DNA of 64,000 nucleotides, taken from the NCBI RefSeq assembly GCF_005145025.1, contig NZ_CP039695.1:1855501-1919500 (forward strand), in the 5' to 3' direction. The notes beneath the pieces are model-generated. The model was not told where the DNA came from. It saw only the letters and a program-made list of their open reading frames with translations, and did not search any database. This document shows, piece after piece, positions 8,296-18,071 of this stretch (positions are counted from its first letter, which is position 1; each line of letters begins with the position of its first letter). The DNA comes from Novosphingobium sp. EMRT-2 (GTDB lineage: Bacteria > Pseudomonadota > Alphaproteobacteria > Sphingomonadales > Sphingomonadaceae). The translations under genes were made by a program, and so were the position numbers.

Positions 8296-9210
8296 ATGCA
8301 GAATCTTCCCGGCAAGACGGCTTTCATCACGGGCGGGGCCAGCGGCATCGGCCTCGGCATCGCCAAGGCGCTGCTCGGCGCGGGGATGAACGTGACCATC
8401 GCCGACATCCGCCAGGATCACCTCGATTCGGCCGTCGCCGAACTGGACGGGGGCGACCGCGTGCTGGCGGTGAAGCTCGACGTGACCGATCGCGCGGCCT
8501 TCGCCGCCGCGGCCGACGCCGCCGAAGCGAAGTTCGGCAAGGTCCACATCCTGTGCAACAACGCCGGCGTCGCGGTGGTCGGCCCCACCGACCTCGCCAC
8601 CTTCGCCGACTGGGACTGGGTGATGAACGTCAACCTGGGCGGCACGATCAACGGCGTGGTCACGATCCTCCCGCGCATCCTGGCGCATGGCGAAGGCGGG
8701 CACATCGTCAACACCGCCTCGATGTCGGCGCTGGTGCCGGTGGGCGGAACCACGATCTATTCGACGGGCAAGGCCGCCGTCACCGCGATGATGGAATGCA
8801 TGCGCCCCGAACTGGAGCCGCGCGGCGTGATCTGTTCGGCCTTCTGCCCCGGCGCGGTCCAGTCCAACATCGCCGACGCCGGCAAGACGCGCCCCGCCGA
8901 CCTGTCCGACACCGGCTATGCCGAGGCGGACAAGCGCCGCGCGGCCGGCGGCAACTTCATGCACCTCTACCAGACCAAGGAAGAGGTGGGCGAACGCGTG
9001 CTGCGCGGCATTCTCAACGACGAGCTCTACATCCTCACCCACAGCGAGTTCCTGGCCGGCGTGCGCGAACGCGGCGAAGCGACCACGGCGGCGGTGCAGA
9101 CCCACTTGCCGGAAAATCCGGAATACAAGGAAACCTTCGCCATGCTGTTCCGCAACCCGGCAATCACCGCCGAGATCGAACGGCAGAACCGGCTGCGCGC
9201 CGGCGCCTGA
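8296..9210 (+). CDS. Short-chain dehydrogenase/reductase, LigD-like
   Basis: A 304-residue classical SDR with the coenzyme motif TGGASGIG near the N-terminus, CNNAG in the middle, catalytic Ser in NTASMSA and the YSTGK catalytic pair. Length, the C-terminal extension and the motif SNIADAGKTRPA recall the LigD/LigL/LigN/LigO dehydrogenases that oxidise the alpha-hydroxyl of lignin beta-aryl ethers, so an aryl-alcohol substrate is plausible. The ATG at 8296 follows GAGAGGCAAGG; a longer in-frame start at 8218 has no good site. It is the first of two tandem SDR genes and is divergent from an MFS transporter across operator site B. Confidence 0.85.
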   Translation: MQNLPGKTAFITGGASGIGLGIAKALLGAGMNVTIADIRQDHLDSAVAELDGGDRVLAVKLDVTDRAAFAAAADAAEAKFGKVHILCNNAGVAVVGPTDLATFADWDWVMNVNLGGTINGVVTILPRILAHGEGGHIVNTASMSALVPVGGTTIYSTGKAAVTAMMECMRPELEPRGVICSAFCPGAVQSNIADAGKTRPADLSDTGYAEADKRRAAGGNFMHLYQTKEEVGERVLRGILNDELYILTHSEFLAGVRERGEATTAAVQTHLPENPEYKETFAMLFRNPAITAEIERQNRLRAGA

Positions 9211-9215
9211 CCATA

Positions 9216-9317
9216 AACCCCTCCCGCGGGCGGGAGGGGTTTGGGGTGGGCAATCCCACGCACATCACATTTCAGGGAGAGGCCCACCCCCGGCCCCTCC
9301 CGCAAACCGGAGGGGAG
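9216..9317. repeat. Palindromic repeat, family C copy 1, overlapping an RBS
   Basis: It holds nested inverted repeats: CCCCTCCCG / CGGGAGGGG (9218-9239), GGGGTGGGC / GCCCACCCC (9243-9290), and CCCCTCC / GGAGGGG (9294-9315). The last right arm is also the Shine-Dalgarno of the SDR gene starting at 9322. A related element lies at 51164-51298. Confidence 0.7.
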
Positions 9318-9321
9318 ACAT

Positions 9322-10242
9322 ATGAAGGATTTCGCAGGCCGCACCGCCTTCGTCACCGGCGGCGCCAACGGCGTCGGCATCGGCCTCGTGCGCCAGCTGC
9401 TCAACGAAGGCTGCAAGGTCGCCATTGCCGACATCCGCCAGGATTCGATCGACAAGGCCCTCGCCGCGCTGGACAACCGCGAGGTCATGGGCGTGCAGCT
9501 CGACGTCGCCAGCCGCGAAGGCTTCCGCGAGGCGGCCGACCGCGTCGAGGCGGAAATGGGGCCGGTCTCGATCCTGTGCAACAACGCCGGCGTGAACCTG
9601 TTCCAGCCGATCGAGGAAAGCTCGTTCGACGATTGGGACTGGCTGCTGGGCGTGAACCTGCACGGCGTGATCAACGGCGTGATGACCTTCGTGCCGCGCA
9701 TGGTCGAAAGAGTGAAGGCGGGCGAGCAGAAGGGCGGCCACGTCGTCAACACCGCCTCGATGGCCGCGTTCCTCGCGGCGGGCACGCCGGGCATCTACAA
9801 CACCACCAAGTTCGCGGTGCGCGGCCTGTCGGAATCGCTGCACTATTCGCTGCTGCAATACGGGATCGGCGTGTCGGTGCTCTGCCCCGGCCTGGTGAAG
9901 AGCTACATCTACGCCAGCGACGATATCCGCCCCGATGCGCTGAAAGGCCAGATGAAGGCGGTGGACAAGGCGGCGGTCGATCGCCTTGCCGGGGTCCACG
10001 AATTCGGCATGGAGCCCGACGTGATCGGCGCGCGGGTGATCGACGCGATGCGCCACAACCGCCTGCACATCTTCTCGCACCCCGATCACAAGGACGAGAT
10101 GCGCACCATCTTCGACGAGATCATCGCCGAATATCAGGACTATCCGAAGGACCCCGGCTTCGACCAGCGCGTGGCCTTCGAGAAGTTCCGCCACGATGCC
10201 TTCGCCGAAGCCCGGCGCAAATCGCGCACGGCGGATTTCTGA
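9322..10242 (+). CDS. Short-chain dehydrogenase/reductase, LigD-like, second of tandem pair
   Basis: A 306-residue SDR with TGGANGVGIG, CNNAG, the catalytic NTASMAA Ser and the YNTTK pair. The N-terminus MKDFAGRTAFVTGGA and the segment DWDWLLGVNLHGVINGVMTFVPRM closely recall sphingomonad LigD, the NAD-dependent alpha-dehydrogenase of beta-aryl ether cleavage, and it shares many positions with the SDR immediately upstream, so the pair looks like an old tandem duplication. Substrate assignment within the LigD group is not possible by eye. The ATG at 9322 follows AGGGGAG, which lies in the arm of a hairpin formed by a repeat element. A family A repeat follows the stop. Confidence 0.87.
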   Translation: MKDFAGRTAFVTGGANGVGIGLVRQLLNEGCKVAIADIRQDSIDKALAALDNREVMGVQLDVASREGFREAADRVEAEMGPVSILCNNAGVNLFQPIEESSFDDWDWLLGVNLHGVINGVMTFVPRMVERVKAGEQKGGHVVNTASMAAFLAAGTPGIYNTTKFAVRGLSESLHYSLLQYGIGVSVLCPGLVKSYIYASDDIRPDALKGQMKAVDKAAVDRLAGVHEFGMEPDVIGARVIDAMRHNRLHIFSHPDHKDEMRTIFDEIIAEYQDYPKDPGFDQRVAFEKFRHDAFAEARRKSRTADF

Positions 10243-10267
10243 GGGGAGGAAACAACTCTCGCGCCAA

Positions 10268-10351
10268 CGTCATTGCGAGCGCCAAGCGAAGCAATCCAGA
10301 GTCCCGCGCGCGGCTCCGGATTGCCAGGGGGCTCCGCCCCTCGCAATGACC
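10268..10351. repeat. Palindromic intergenic repeat, family A copy 2
   Basis: Starts CGTCATTGCGAGCGCCAAGCG and ends CCCCTCGCAATGACCG, with inner arms AAGCAATCCAGAG and CTCCGGATTGCC. It is very similar to the copy at 37445-37527. It lies between convergent SDR and metF genes. Confidence 0.85.
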
Positions 10352-10430
10352 GCGGTACAGCGTTATCGCGTGGTCACACGCGCCGGGCCCCGTCCCCGCC
10401 CGGTGGACGAGGACGTAGTCCGTCATCGCC

Positions 10431-11306
10431 TCAGATGCCGTGCTTGCGGTTGTACTCGTGAATCCACTCGAGCGTCTTCACCAGACCGCCGAACGGATAG
10501 AAGTGCAGGCGCACCCGGCCGTGTTCCGGCCCCAGCCCCTGGGCGAAGGCGTTCACCAGCTTGTCCGGCCCGGCCGAGCCGAGCAGGTTGGTGACCGAGA
10601 TGCCGTACTTCTTGAGGACAGACGTGGACGCGCCCACGCCGCAGCGCGCGGCAAACGCGAGCAGGCGCTTGATCCCCGCAGGCCCCGGCACGCCGATGCG
10701 CACCGGCGCGTCGATGCCGCGCGCGCGCAGCTCCTTCAGCCAGGCGAGGAACGCATCGGGATCGAAGCCGAACTGGGTGACGATCAGCGGGGCCATGCCG
10801 CGCCGCTCGATTTCCGCCACCTTCTTTTCCAGCACGGCCCAGCATTCGGCCACGGTCATGTTGGGGTGGCCTTCGGGATGCCCGCCAACGCCGATCGCCT
10901 TGATCCCGGCGCGCTCGAACGCGCCCGTCGCGATCAGCGCGGAGGTATCGAAATAGGGGCCTTGCGGCTCGGGCGGGTCGCCGGCGACGATGAAGCAGCG
11001 CTCCACCCCGGCCTGTTCGACCACGGCCTTGAGATAGCCTTCGAAATCGTCTTCCGACAGGATGCGGCGGGCCGAGAAGTGCGGCATCGGCTCGAAGCCC
11101 AGCTCGCGCACCGCCACGGTCGCGGCGACGCGGGCGGCCACGTCCTCGCCCGGCAGGAAGGTAACGGCGATCGGCGTATCGGCGGGGATGAGCGGGGCGG
11201 CGTCGCGCAGCGAGGCCTCGTCCTTTGCGGTCATCTCCAGGCTGAAGCCGTCGGTGATCCCGTCGGGCGCCTTGTCCCAGTTGGGATGAATCAGGGGTGT
11301 TGCCAT
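10431..11306 (-). CDS. metF: Methylenetetrahydrofolate reductase of the O-demethylation module
   Basis: A 291-residue MetF-family TIM barrel using FAD. In O-demethylating sphingomonads the enzyme runs in reverse to oxidise 5-methyl-THF, made by LigM, to 5,10-methylene-THF. Family features include the N-terminal FSLEMTAK (the EFxP-like segment), MPHFSARR and the folate-binding GVPGPAGIKRLL. It is 78 bases downstream of ligM on the same strand, the same arrangement as in Sphingobium SYK-6. The ATG at 11306 has AAAAGAGGATC in front. Because it sits in this module it may not be the cell's methionine-pathway MetF. Confidence 0.9.
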   Translation of the reverse strand: MATPLIHPNWDKAPDGITDGFSLEMTAKDEASLRDAAPLIPADTPIAVTFLPGEDVAARVAATVAVRELGFEPMPHFSARRILSEDDFEGYLKAVVEQAGVERCFIVAGDPPEPQGPYFDTSALIATGAFERAGIKAIGVGGHPEGHPNMTVAECWAVLEKKVAEIERRGMAPLIVTQFGFDPDAFLAWLKELRARGIDAPVRIGVPGPAGIKRLLAFAARCGVGASTSVLKKYGISVTNLLGSAGPDKLVNAFAQGLGPEHGRVRLHFYPFGGLVKTLEWIHEYNRKHGI

Positions 11307-11384
11307 AGCGGGATCCTCTTTTGGTGGAAGGCCATCCGCCCGGCCGCCTTTGCGGCGATCCGGGCGGGGCCAGTCTTCATTGCA

Positions 11385-12842
<1,458 letters not shown>

Positions 12843-12908
12843 TCAAACGAGATTCGCAATCGGAAATCGTGCGCCCTATGAGGCCCACGCAGACGGGAGA
12901 GACTTTTG

Positions 12909-13763
12909 ATGAGTGCACCGCTGATTTTGACGCTTTCGTGCGAGGACAAGCCGGGCATAGTCGCCCGCGTCACCGGCAACCTGTTCGAATCGGGCGCCAA
13001 CATTCTCGAAGCGCAGCAGTTCGACGATACCGAATCGGGCCGCTTCTTCATGCGCGTGGTGTTCGATCCCGGCGAAGCGGGCGCCGACGCGCTCCGTTCC
13101 GCCTTCGCGCCCGTGGCGCAGCAGTTCGCCATGGACTGGACCATGCGCGATACCGCGGCCAAGCGCCGCACCATCCTGATGGTGTCGAAGTTCGATCACT
13201 GCCTGGGCGATCTGCTCTACCGCACGCGGCTGGGCGAGCTGCCGATGGACGTGGTGGCGATCATCGGCAACCACCCCAAGGAAGCGCTGAACATCTCGCT
13301 GATCGGCGACGTGCCCTATCACCACCTGCCGATCACGCGCGATACCAAGCCGCAGCAGGAAGCCGAAGTGAAGCGCATCGTCAACGAAACGGGTGCCGAA
13401 TTCGTGGTGCTGGCGCGCTACATGCAGATCCTCTCGGACGATCTGGCGCGGTTCCTATCGGGCCGCTGCATCAACATCCACCATTCGTTCCTGCCCAGCT
13501 TCAAGGGCGCCAAGCCCTATCACCAGGCGCACGCGCGCGGCGTGAAGATGATCGGCGCCACCGGGCATTACGTAACGGCGGATCTCGACGAAGGCCCGAT
13601 CATCCACCAGGACGTGGAAACGGTCAGCCATGCCGACACGCCCGAGGATCTCGTGCGCAAGGGCCGCGACATCGAACGCCGCGTGCTGGCCGAAGCGGTG
13701 CGCCTGCACCTGGAGGACCGCGCACTGCTGAACGGCAACAAGACCGTGGTGTTCAAGGGCTGA
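12909..13763 (+). CDS. purU: Formyltetrahydrofolate deformylase
   Basis: PurU hydrolyses 10-formyl-THF to formate and THF. The 284-residue protein has an N-terminal ACT domain ([21 protein letters not shown]) and a formyltransferase-fold catalytic domain with the conserved [16 protein letters not shown] (catalytic His) and [13 protein letters not shown] (catalytic Asp). It is divergent from ligM and shares its promoter region, so it probably recycles the folate loaded with one-carbon units by demethylation. SYK-6 uses a formyl-THF ligase (LigH) with ligM-metF instead. ATG at 12909 follows GACGGGAGAGAC; a TTG one codon upstream is less likely. Confidence 0.93.
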   Translation: MSAPLILTLSCEDKPGIVARVTGNLFESGANILEAQQFDDTESGRFFMRVVFDPGEAGADALRSAFAPVAQQFAMDWTMRDTAAKRRTILMVSKFDHCLGDLLYRTRLGELPMDVVAIIGNHPKEALNISLIGDVPYHHLPITRDTKPQQEAEVKRIVNETGAEFVVLARYMQILSDDLARFLSGRCINIHHSFLPSFKGAKPYHQAHARGVKMIGATGHYVTADLDEGPIIHQDVETVSHADTPEDLVRKGRDIERRVLAEAVRLHLEDRALLNGNKTVVFKG

Positions 13764-13771
13764 TACGGTTG

Positions 13772-13800
13772 CCGGGCGGCGGCACCAGCCCGCCGCCCGG
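13772..13800 (+). other. Hairpin between purU and the VOC gene
   Basis: An 11-bp perfect stem (CCGGGCGGCGG / CCGCCGCCCGG) with a 7-base loop lies just after purU. There is no following T-run, so it is more likely an mRNA-stabilising or partial stop structure than a full terminator. Confidence 0.45.
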
Positions 13801-13836
13801 GGCCGCCTCCGGTCCTGTTTGCGAGAGGAGAAGGCC

Positions 13837-14238
13837 ATGCGCGTCAACGCGCTCGATCACGTCAACATCATCACCGACCGGCTCGACGAAACCGCCGAAT
13901 TCTACCGTTCCCTGCTGGGCCTGGAACGGCGCGACGCGCCCGCCCCGCTGACGCCGCGGAACGCGCAGTGGATGTACGATCACGCCGGCCGGGCGATCAT
14001 CCACATCAATTCGGAAGACTGCCCCCGCACGTTCGACCGCACCGTGCGCCCCGGCGAACTGACCGGCGCGATCCACCACGTCGCGCTCAACTGCACCGGC
14101 TATGACGAGATGCTCGGCCGGATCGAGGCGCGCGGCATGGCCTATCAGGTCAATACCGTCGCCGCGATCGGCCTGCGCCAGATCTTCACCGCCGATCCCA
14201 ACAACGTGTTGCTGGAACTCAATTTCTTCGGCGATTGA
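13837..14238 (+). CDS. VOC (glyoxalase/bleomycin-resistance fold) family protein
   Basis: A 133-residue single-domain vicinal-oxygen-chelate protein: the N-terminal ALDHVNIITDRLDETAEFYRSLLGL carries the first metal His, GAIHHVALNC the second module, and NNVLLELNFF the late Glu. Such small VOC proteins act as glyoxalases, extradiol-type dioxygenases or isomerases; at this size an aromatic ring-cleavage dioxygenase is unlikely. It is 73 bases downstream of purU on the same strand and probably co-transcribed, so it may act on an aromatic-catabolism intermediate. The ATG at 13837 follows GAGGAGAAGG; two residues of upstream frame are ignored. Confidence 0.8.
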   Translation: MRVNALDHVNIITDRLDETAEFYRSLLGLERRDAPAPLTPRNAQWMYDHAGRAIIHINSEDCPRTFDRTVRPGELTGAIHHVALNCTGYDEMLGRIEARGMAYQVNTVAAIGLRQIFTADPNNVLLELNFFGD

Positions 14239-14267
14239 ACCCCGCCTGCCGCGCGGAGCCGCTCGTC

Positions 14268-15005
14268 TCAAGCCGGAAGGCTGGCTTCCAGCGCATCGGC
14301 CAGCTCGACCGGGCGCGACAGATAGGGGCTATGGTCCGCATCCAGCGTCACCACCCGCGCGCCCGGCGAAAACTGCTGCATCTTGCGCTGGCTGTCGATC
14401 GGGATCGTGCGGTCCTGCGTGCATTCCACATAGGTGCGCGGCAGGCTGCCCCACCGTTCCGGCGTTAACGCCAGCTTTTCCGAACGCGGCCCGTGCGGCT
14501 CGGCGATCAGGCGCGGCAGCACCGCCGCCACCAGATCGGGCGGGGAAACCTGCGCGAAGACCGCGCCCGCCGCCGCCGGATCGACCACCGTGCCCACGCC
14601 GCCGTGGACCGGGCTGATGATCGCGTCGAACGCGGGGTTGGGGCCTTCCAGCTTCTTGAACTCGGCGCGCGAGAGGCCGTCAGGCAGCATCATCGCGCAG
14701 ATATAGACCAGCGCGTCCATCGCCTGCGGATCGCGCTCCGCCGCCGTGCTGACCACCAGCCCGCCCCGGCTGTGCCCGGCCAGCACCACCGGCCCGCCGG
14801 TTTCGGCGCGCAGCCGGCGGCAGTGCTCCAGCGCGAAATCCGCCCAGCCTGCGAGCGTCACCGCCGCCAGTTCCTCCGCCGTGCCGCCCATGCCGGGCAG
14901 CGTCGGCGCCAGCACCGCATGGCCCCGCGCGCGCAGGATCTCGGCGACCGGATCGAAGCACCAGCCGCCGTGCCAGGACCCATGAATCAGGACAAAACCG
15001 GCCAT
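14268..15005 (-). CDS. Alpha/beta hydrolase
   Basis: A 245-residue alpha/beta hydrolase. The oxyanion-hole segment is LIHGSWHGGWCFD, the nucleophile elbow is GHSRGG (Ser about residue 98), the acid is likely the Asp in CTQDRTIP, and the His lies in LDADHSPYLS. The layout matches the small plant-esterase-like (hydroxynitrile lyase / methyl esterase, EstC) group. It is the last gene of a minus-strand operon with a LigF-like glutathione transferase, an SDR, a phosphatase-like protein and an amidohydrolase, so an ester or carbon-carbon bond in a lignin-derived compound is a reasonable substrate guess. Confidence 0.85.
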   Translation of the reverse strand: MAGFVLIHGSWHGGWCFDPVAEILRARGHAVLAPTLPGMGGTAEELAAVTLAGWADFALEHCRRLRAETGGPVVLAGHSRGGLVVSTAAERDPQAMDALVYICAMMLPDGLSRAEFKKLEGPNPAFDAIISPVHGGVGTVVDPAAAGAVFAQVSPPDLVAAVLPRLIAEPHGPRSEKLALTPERWGSLPRTYVECTQDRTIPIDSQRKMQQFSPGARVVTLDADHSPYLSRPVELADALEASLPA

Positions 15006-15035
15006 GTCGTTCCCATTTCTCCCTTTCGCCGCGCC

Positions 15036-15812
15036 TTAGCGGACATGCCCGGTCCAGGTGCGCAGCCCCGGCGCGGTGCGGTCCTCGCCGCGCAGCGCTT
15101 CGGCCACGCCGGGGCGCGCGGTCATCCGCTCGCGCCAGTCGACCAGGCGCGGCGCGCGCTTGGCGATCTCCAGTTCGGGGAACATGCGCTCCACCATCAT
15201 GCCGCAATGGGCGAAGAAATTGATGTCGGCCAGGGTGTAGGCATCGCCCGCCAGCCACGGCGTTTCGCCCAGCTGCTTTTCGACCTTGTCGACCGCGTAT
15301 TCGATCTTGGCCGTGGCGTTGGCCAGATCGGCCTCGGAAAAGCCCGATCGCGCCGTGGCCCATTTCTTGCGCTGGTCGGGCAGCGGAATGTTCTCCAGCA
15401 GCTTCTCGAACTCCCCGTTCTCGATATTGCGCGCAATCACGCCGATCATGCGGTGCCAGCCGTGCATCGAGACGAAGTTCATCACGTGCTCGTCGATGAA
15501 CTTGTTCCAGTAGCGCATCCGCGCCGCGCCCAGCGGATCGCGCGGGCGCAACGGGCCGGAATCGGGCTGCGCATCGGGGAAGGCGTCCTCCAGGTATTCG
15601 TTGATGACGGTGGTGTGGGTGATCACCGTGCCATCGTGATCGAGTACCGGCACCTGCCCTTCGGGATTGATCGCCACGAACCACGGCTGATGCTGTTCGA
15701 ACTTGTGCAGATCGACATAGACGCTTTCGTAGGCGAGGCCCTTTTCCTTCAGCGGAATCATCGACTTGAGCGAGTTCGCCACCGGCTCGGCGTGGTAGTA
15801 TTTCAGGGCCAT
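15036..15812 (-). CDS. Glutathione S-transferase, LigF-like
   Basis: A 258-residue GST with an N-terminal thioredoxin-like domain (ANSLKSMIPLKEKGLAYE, NPEGQVPVLDHDG, THTTVINEYLEDAFP) and an all-helical C-terminal domain. The spacing and wording of ANSLK, KFEQHQPWF and GQVPVL closely follow LigF, the beta-etherase of sphingomonad beta-aryl ether catabolism, in which Ser replaces the usual Tyr/Cys glutathione contact. This supports a glutathione-dependent lignin ether or conjugation reaction without proving it. The ATG at 15812 follows GGGAGAAAGTCG. It lies 23 bases after the SDR gene in a likely five-gene operon. Confidence 0.85.
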   Translation of the reverse strand: MALKYYHAEPVANSLKSMIPLKEKGLAYESVYVDLHKFEQHQPWFVAINPEGQVPVLDHDGTVITHTTVINEYLEDAFPDAQPDSGPLRPRDPLGAARMRYWNKFIDEHVMNFVSMHGWHRMIGVIARNIENGEFEKLLENIPLPDQRKKWATARSGFSEADLANATAKIEYAVDKVEKQLGETPWLAGDAYTLADINFFAHCGMMVERMFPELEIAKRAPRLVDWRERMTARPGVAEALRGEDRTAPGLRTWTGHVR

Positions 15813-15834
15813 CGACTTTCTCCCGTGGGCGCGT

Positions 15835-16596
15835 TCAGACGCGCATCGTTCCCAGCATCCCGCCATCCACCGCCCAGGCCTGCCCGGTGACGTGGCTCGC
15901 CGCGTCCGACAGCAGGAACGCGGCGACCTCGGCCAGTTCCGCCGCCGTGCCGGTGCGTCCCTGCGGCACCGCGCGCGCCATCTGCGCGGCGGCTTCGGGC
16001 GGAAGCCCTTCCAGCATCGGCGTATCGATCAGGCCGGGGATGATGCAGTTGCAGCGCACGCCGAACGCGGCCGCCTCGATGGCGACGGCACGCGACAGGC
16101 CCAGCACCGCGTGCTTGCTGGCGACATAGCCCACGTTCATCGGAAAGCCGCGCTCGCTGGCCAGGCTGCCCGTCACCAGGATCGCGCCCGCGCCGCGCTG
16201 CTTCATCGCCGGCAGCACATGCTGGATCGCCCAGAGCACGCCCTTGAGGTTCACCGCCATCACCGCGTCGAAGGCATCGTCGGGATAGTCCTCCACCGGC
16301 GCGAAGGTGCCGCCGATCCCGGCGTTGAGGAACAGCCCGTCGATCGACCCGTTCGCCGCGACGGCGGCGTCGAGCGCGCCCTTGAGCGCAGCCTTGTCGG
16401 CCACGTCGGCGGCGGCGAAGGCCGCGCGGGCGCCCGTTTCGGCGCGCAGGGCGGCCACCGCCTGCTCCAGCAGGTCGGCGCGGCGCGCGATCAGCGTCAC
16501 CGCCGCGCCGGCCTGCGCGCAGCGCGTGGCGCTGGCGCGGCCGATCCCGGTCGATGCCCCGGTGATCACGACATGCCGACCCGCAAGATCGGTCAT
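15835..16596 (-). CDS. Short-chain dehydrogenase/reductase
   Basis: A 253-residue classical SDR: TGASTGIGRA coenzyme motif, LNAGIG in place of NNAG, catalytic Ser in VTGSLASERG, and YVASK. Its shorter length and ending VTGQAWAVDGGM are typical of the FabG-like group, unlike the LigD-like SDRs at 8296 and 9322. The start ATG overlaps the stop of the upstream phosphatase-like gene (ATGA), indicating translational coupling. The substrate is unknown; its operon partners suggest a lignin-derived alcohol. Confidence 0.85.
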   Translation of the reverse strand: MTDLAGRHVVITGASTGIGRASATRCAQAGAAVTLIARRADLLEQAVAALRAETGARAAFAAADVADKAALKGALDAAVAANGSIDGLFLNAGIGGTFAPVEDYPDDAFDAVMAVNLKGVLWAIQHVLPAMKQRGAGAILVTGSLASERGFPMNVGYVASKHAVLGLSRAVAIEAAAFGVRCNCIIPGLIDTPMLEGLPPEAAAQMARAVPQGRTGTAAELAEVAAFLLSDAASHVTGQAWAVDGGMLGTMRV

Positions 16597-17057
16597 CGCG
16601 CGGATTCCGCGATAAACGCGGCCCAGACTTCCGCCTCGGGCCGGTCGCTGCCGTCGGGCGACCACTGGCGTTCCATGATCGCGCGCGCTTCCGGCTCGGG
16701 CATGCCGCGATGGTCGCGATTCAGCCGGTAGAGGAACGCCGAAACGCGCCAGTTCATGATGCAGTGGACGTGGACCGGGCGCGGGCCTTCCTCCACCGCC
16801 TTGCGAAAGGCGGCGAAGTGATCCTCGCCCGGCGCGTCGAACGGCACCGGGATGTGGGTATAGGCGATGCCCTGCCCGGTCAGCTTGGCGCCTTCGTCCG
16901 CCAGCGCCTCGGGATGGGTTTCCAGCGCGAGGTTGACGACGTGGCGCACGCCCAGCGCCGCCAGCCGCGCCACGTCCTTGTCCTCGATCCGGCCGGAGGT
17001 GGTGATCTCCGCGTCGAGCCGCTGCCAGGCGCGGATGTCTTCGGGATCGCCAGCCAT
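16593..17057 (-). CDS. Protein-tyrosine-phosphatase-like / DUF442-type small protein
   Basis: A 154-residue protein of the dual-specificity-phosphatase fold related to DUF442 (beta-lactamase hydrolase-like) proteins. ARLAALGVRHVVNLALETHP and YTHIPVPFDAPGEDHFAAF are family hallmarks. The P-loop reads HCIMNWR, keeping Cys and Arg four residues apart, but the usual Gly is replaced by Asn, so phosphatase activity is uncertain. It sits between an amidohydrolase and an SDR in a catabolic operon, an odd place for a phosphatase. The ATG at 17057 has GGAGGGGCC ahead; its end overlaps the SDR start. Confidence 0.75.
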   Translation of the reverse strand: MAGDPEDIRAWQRLDAEITTSGRIEDKDVARLAALGVRHVVNLALETHPEALADEGAKLTGQGIAYTHIPVPFDAPGEDHFAAFRKAVEEGPRPVHVHCIMNWRVSAFLYRLNRDHRGMPEPEARAIMERQWSPDGSDRPEAEVWAAFIAESAR

Positions 17058-17068
17058 GGCCCCCTCCG

Positions 17069-17941
17069 TCAGGCCAGCCCGAGCACGCGGGTGGCGTTGT
17101 CCTTCATGATGCCGGGCAGCACGTCTTCCTTGAAGCCGACCTTGAGGGCCGCCTCGATCCACTTCTGCGGATGAATCAGCGGAAAATCGCTGCCGAACAG
17201 CATCTTCTTGCGCAGCTGCGTGTTGGCGTACTGGATGATCTGCGGCGCGAAATACTTGGGCGACCAGCCCGACAGGTCGATGAACACGTTGTCCTTGTGC
17301 AGTGCCATCGACAGGCTTTCGTCCACCCACGGCCAGCTCGGATGGGCCAGGATGATCTTCATGTCGGGGAAATCGACCGCCACGTCGTCGACCAGCATCG
17401 GCTGGCCGTACTTCAGCCGCACCCCGCCGCCGCCGCGCATCCCCGTGCCCATGCCGGAATGGCCGGTGTGGAAGATCGCGGGCAGCTTGTATTCGTTGAT
17501 GACCTCGTAGATCGCATAGCCGACCTGCTCGGCCGGGTGGATGTTCTGCATGATGTGGTGGAACTTGAAGCCCCGCACGCCGTGGTTCTCGATCAGGTCC
17601 CGCGCCTCGCGCGCGCCCAGCTTGCCCTTGTGCGGATCGATCGAGGCGAAGGGGATGCAGATGTCGTCATGCTTCGCGGCGAATTCGGCGATCTCGTAGT
17701 TCGACAGGCGCTTCGCACCGATGCCGCTCTCGCAATCGACCGTGAACAGGCAGAAGGCGATCTGCTGTTCGCGGTAGATCTCGACGATCTCGGGCATCTT
17801 GGGCCGTTCGCGCGGCGCCTTGAAATAGGCCGAGGCGGCATCGAAGAACTTGCCCATGATCGGGTCTTCGGGATCGTGGCACGAAACCTCGGCATGGACG
17901 TGGACGTCGATCGCCTTGATCTTGGTTAGGTCGATGGGCAT
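17069..17941 (-). CDS. Amidohydrolase family protein (Amidohydro_2)
   Basis: A 290-residue TIM-barrel metal-dependent hydrolase or decarboxylase. The metal-site motif DVHVH is at the N-terminus, IFHTGHSG and ILAHPSWPW supply later His ligands, and GSDFP supplies the Asp. Unlike LigW it keeps the HxH motif, so it probably binds zinc or another divalent metal in the ordinary way. The reaction could be decarboxylation, hydration or ring hydrolysis of an aromatic-derived acid. It heads a minus-strand operon that continues with the phosphatase-like, SDR, GST and alpha/beta hydrolase genes. The upstream gap carries a palindromic repeat rather than a recognisable operator. Confidence 0.82.
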   Translation of the reverse strand: MPIDLTKIKAIDVHVHAEVSCHDPEDPIMGKFFDAASAYFKAPRERPKMPEIVEIYREQQIAFCLFTVDCESGIGAKRLSNYEIAEFAAKHDDICIPFASIDPHKGKLGAREARDLIENHGVRGFKFHHIMQNIHPAEQVGYAIYEVINEYKLPAIFHTGHSGMGTGMRGGGGVRLKYGQPMLVDDVAVDFPDMKIILAHPSWPWVDESLSMALHKDNVFIDLSGWSPKYFAPQIIQYANTQLRKKMLFGSDFPLIHPQKWIEAALKVGFKEDVLPGIMKDNATRVLGLA

Positions 17942-17966
17942 TTTCCAGACTTTCCAAAAAGATGCC

Positions 17967-18064
17967 CGTCATCCCGGCGAAAGCCGGGATCTCAGGCCGT
18001 TGCAGGGCAAGCGCCGGGTGGATCGGCCCAGCCTCACGAGATCCCGGCTTTCGCCGGGATGACG
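17967..18064. repeat. Palindromic element, family B, with 26-bp terminal inverted repeats
   Basis: The ends, CGTCATCCCGGCGAAAGCCG... at 17967-17992 and its exact reverse complement at 18039-18064, form perfect 26-bp inverted repeats around a 46-bp unique core. Each arm itself folds (CCCGGC-GAAA-GCCGGG). It lies between the amidohydrolase gene and a decayed aldehyde dehydrogenase end. Confidence 0.9.
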
Positions 18065-18071
18065 GTGACAC

